A stretch of DNA of 5,928 bases from Dermatophilaceae bacterium. Its GTDB lineage: Bacteria > Actinomycetota > Actinomycetes > Actinomycetales > Dermatophilaceae. Each line of letters starts with the position of its first letter. Position 1 is the stretch's first letter. The notes beneath the pieces were generated by a model. The model was not told the DNA's origin, did not search any database, and saw only the letters and a list, made by a program, of their open reading frames with translations. Shown piece by piece: positions 5,321 through 5,928 of the stretch. Location: NCBI GenBank assembly GCA_013361975.1, contig JABFXB010000216.1, positions 1-5,928 on the forward strand, in the 5' to 3' direction. The position numbers and the translations under genes were made by a program.

Positions 5321-5928
5321 GTGTCCGACAACACCAAGCTCGTCGCAGAGAAGCGCTCCGACTTCGGCAAGGGCGCCGCCCGCAAGATCCGCCGCGCCGG
5401 CAACATCCCCGCCGTCATGTACGGCCACGGCACCGAGCCCGTGCACATCTCGCTCCCCGGCCACGACACGATGATGGCGCTCAAGCAGGCCAACGCCCTG
5501 CTCACCATCGTCATCGACGGAGCCGAGCAGCTGGCCCTGGCCAAGGACGTCCAGCGCGACCCGATCAAGCCGGTCATCGACCACGTCGACCTCGTCGTCG
5601 TCCGCAAGGGCGAGAAGGTCACCGTCGACGTCCCGGTGCACCTCGAGGGCGAGGCCGCTCCCGAGACGGTCGTCACGCTCGACCACAACACCCTGCAGCT
5701 CGAGGCGCTCGCCACGAGCATCCCCGAGAACGTCGTCGTCTCCGTCGAGGGCCTCGAGGCCGGCACCCAGATCCTCGCCGGCGCCGTCGAGCTGCCCGAG
5801 GGCGCGACCCTCGTGACCGACGCCGAGGCCCTCGTCGTCAACGTCACGCAGGCCATCTCCGCCGAGGCCCTCGAGGCCGAGCTCGCCGAGGCCGAGGCCG
5901 AGGCCGGCATCGAGCGCGAGGAGCACGA
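5321..5928 (+). CDS. rplY: 50S ribosomal protein bL25, CTC type (3' partial)
   Basis: Binds 5S rRNA in the central protuberance of the large ribosomal subunit. The CTC form carries an extra C-terminal beta domain and is linked to general stress in Bacillus. The window holds 202 codons and cuts the gene before its stop. The N-terminal L25 domain (about 5-92) shows the family pattern LVAEKRSDFGKGAARKIRRA (7-26), IPAVMYG (29-35) and HVDLVVV (88-94). A beta-rich TL5/CTC domain (about 99-178) follows, with VPVHLEGEA (104-112). The end is an acidic Ala/Glu tail (180 onward) common in actinobacterial L25. GTG 5321 is the start, six bases after AGGAG (5310-5314). The frame is open back to 5165 without family resemblance, so a longer start is rejected. 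In relatives pth (peptidyl-tRNA hydrolase) usually follows, beyond this window. Confidence 0.96.
   Translation, partial: MSDNTKLVAEKRSDFGKGAARKIRRAGNIPAVMYGHGTEPVHISLPGHDTMMALKQANALLTIVIDGAEQLALAKDVQRDPIKPVIDHVDLVVVRKGEKVTVDVPVHLEGEAAPETVVTLDHNTLQLEALATSIPENVVVSVEGLEAGTQILAGAVELPEGATLVTDAEALVVNVTQAISAEALEAELAEAEAEAGIEREEH

Noticed and set aside
4630..5910. Minus-strand ORF of 426 codons across the transporter, leader and rplY
   Set aside because: It is opposite two well-supported genes and their promoter, is Ser/Thr/Ala-rich without a fold pattern, and has no plausible ribosome binding site that I can see.

Overview
The window is very GC-rich (by eye over 70% G+C) with strong G/C preference at third codon positions and two GTG starts supported by Shine-Dalgarno sequences. 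The order tRNA-Gln, glmU, prs, rplY is typical of Actinobacteria such as mycobacteria and streptomycetes. The organism is therefore very probably an actinobacterium. Micrococcales is a reasonable guess, but nothing here fixes the family.

Layout. Bases 1-315 are the 3' end of an unidentified gene whose product ends in an Ala/Pro/Ser/Thr-rich tail. A tRNA-Gln(TTG) follows at 383-461, with a likely terminator hairpin just behind it. After a roughly 280-base spacer come glmU (744-2312, UDP-GlcNAc synthesis) and prs (2309-3289, PRPP synthesis), overlapping by ATGA and so translationally coupled. A perfect 16-bp inverted repeat ends prs and also the convergent minus-strand gene at 3376-3936, which encodes a CGNR-type zinc-finger putative regulator. 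Divergent from that gene is a ten-helix EamA/DMT-family transporter (4049-5038). The window closes with a long, hairpin-rich leader and the 5' part of rplY (5321 to the edge), encoding bL25 of the CTC type.

How the genes fit together. glmU and prs are housekeeping genes supplying UDP-GlcNAc for peptidoglycan and PRPP for nucleotides, His and Trp. rplY binds 5S rRNA. The regulator/transporter pair sits between prs and rplY, reads as a self-contained accessory module, and shares a 112-base intergenic region with apparently overlapping promoters.

No mobile element, CRISPR array or phage gene is visible. The least explained parts are the roughly 230-base structured leader of rplY, with a possible 18-codon leader ORF and an 11-bp repeat; the regulator/transporter control region; and the slightly irregular tRNA-Gln. 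I do not see a clearly new multi-gene system.
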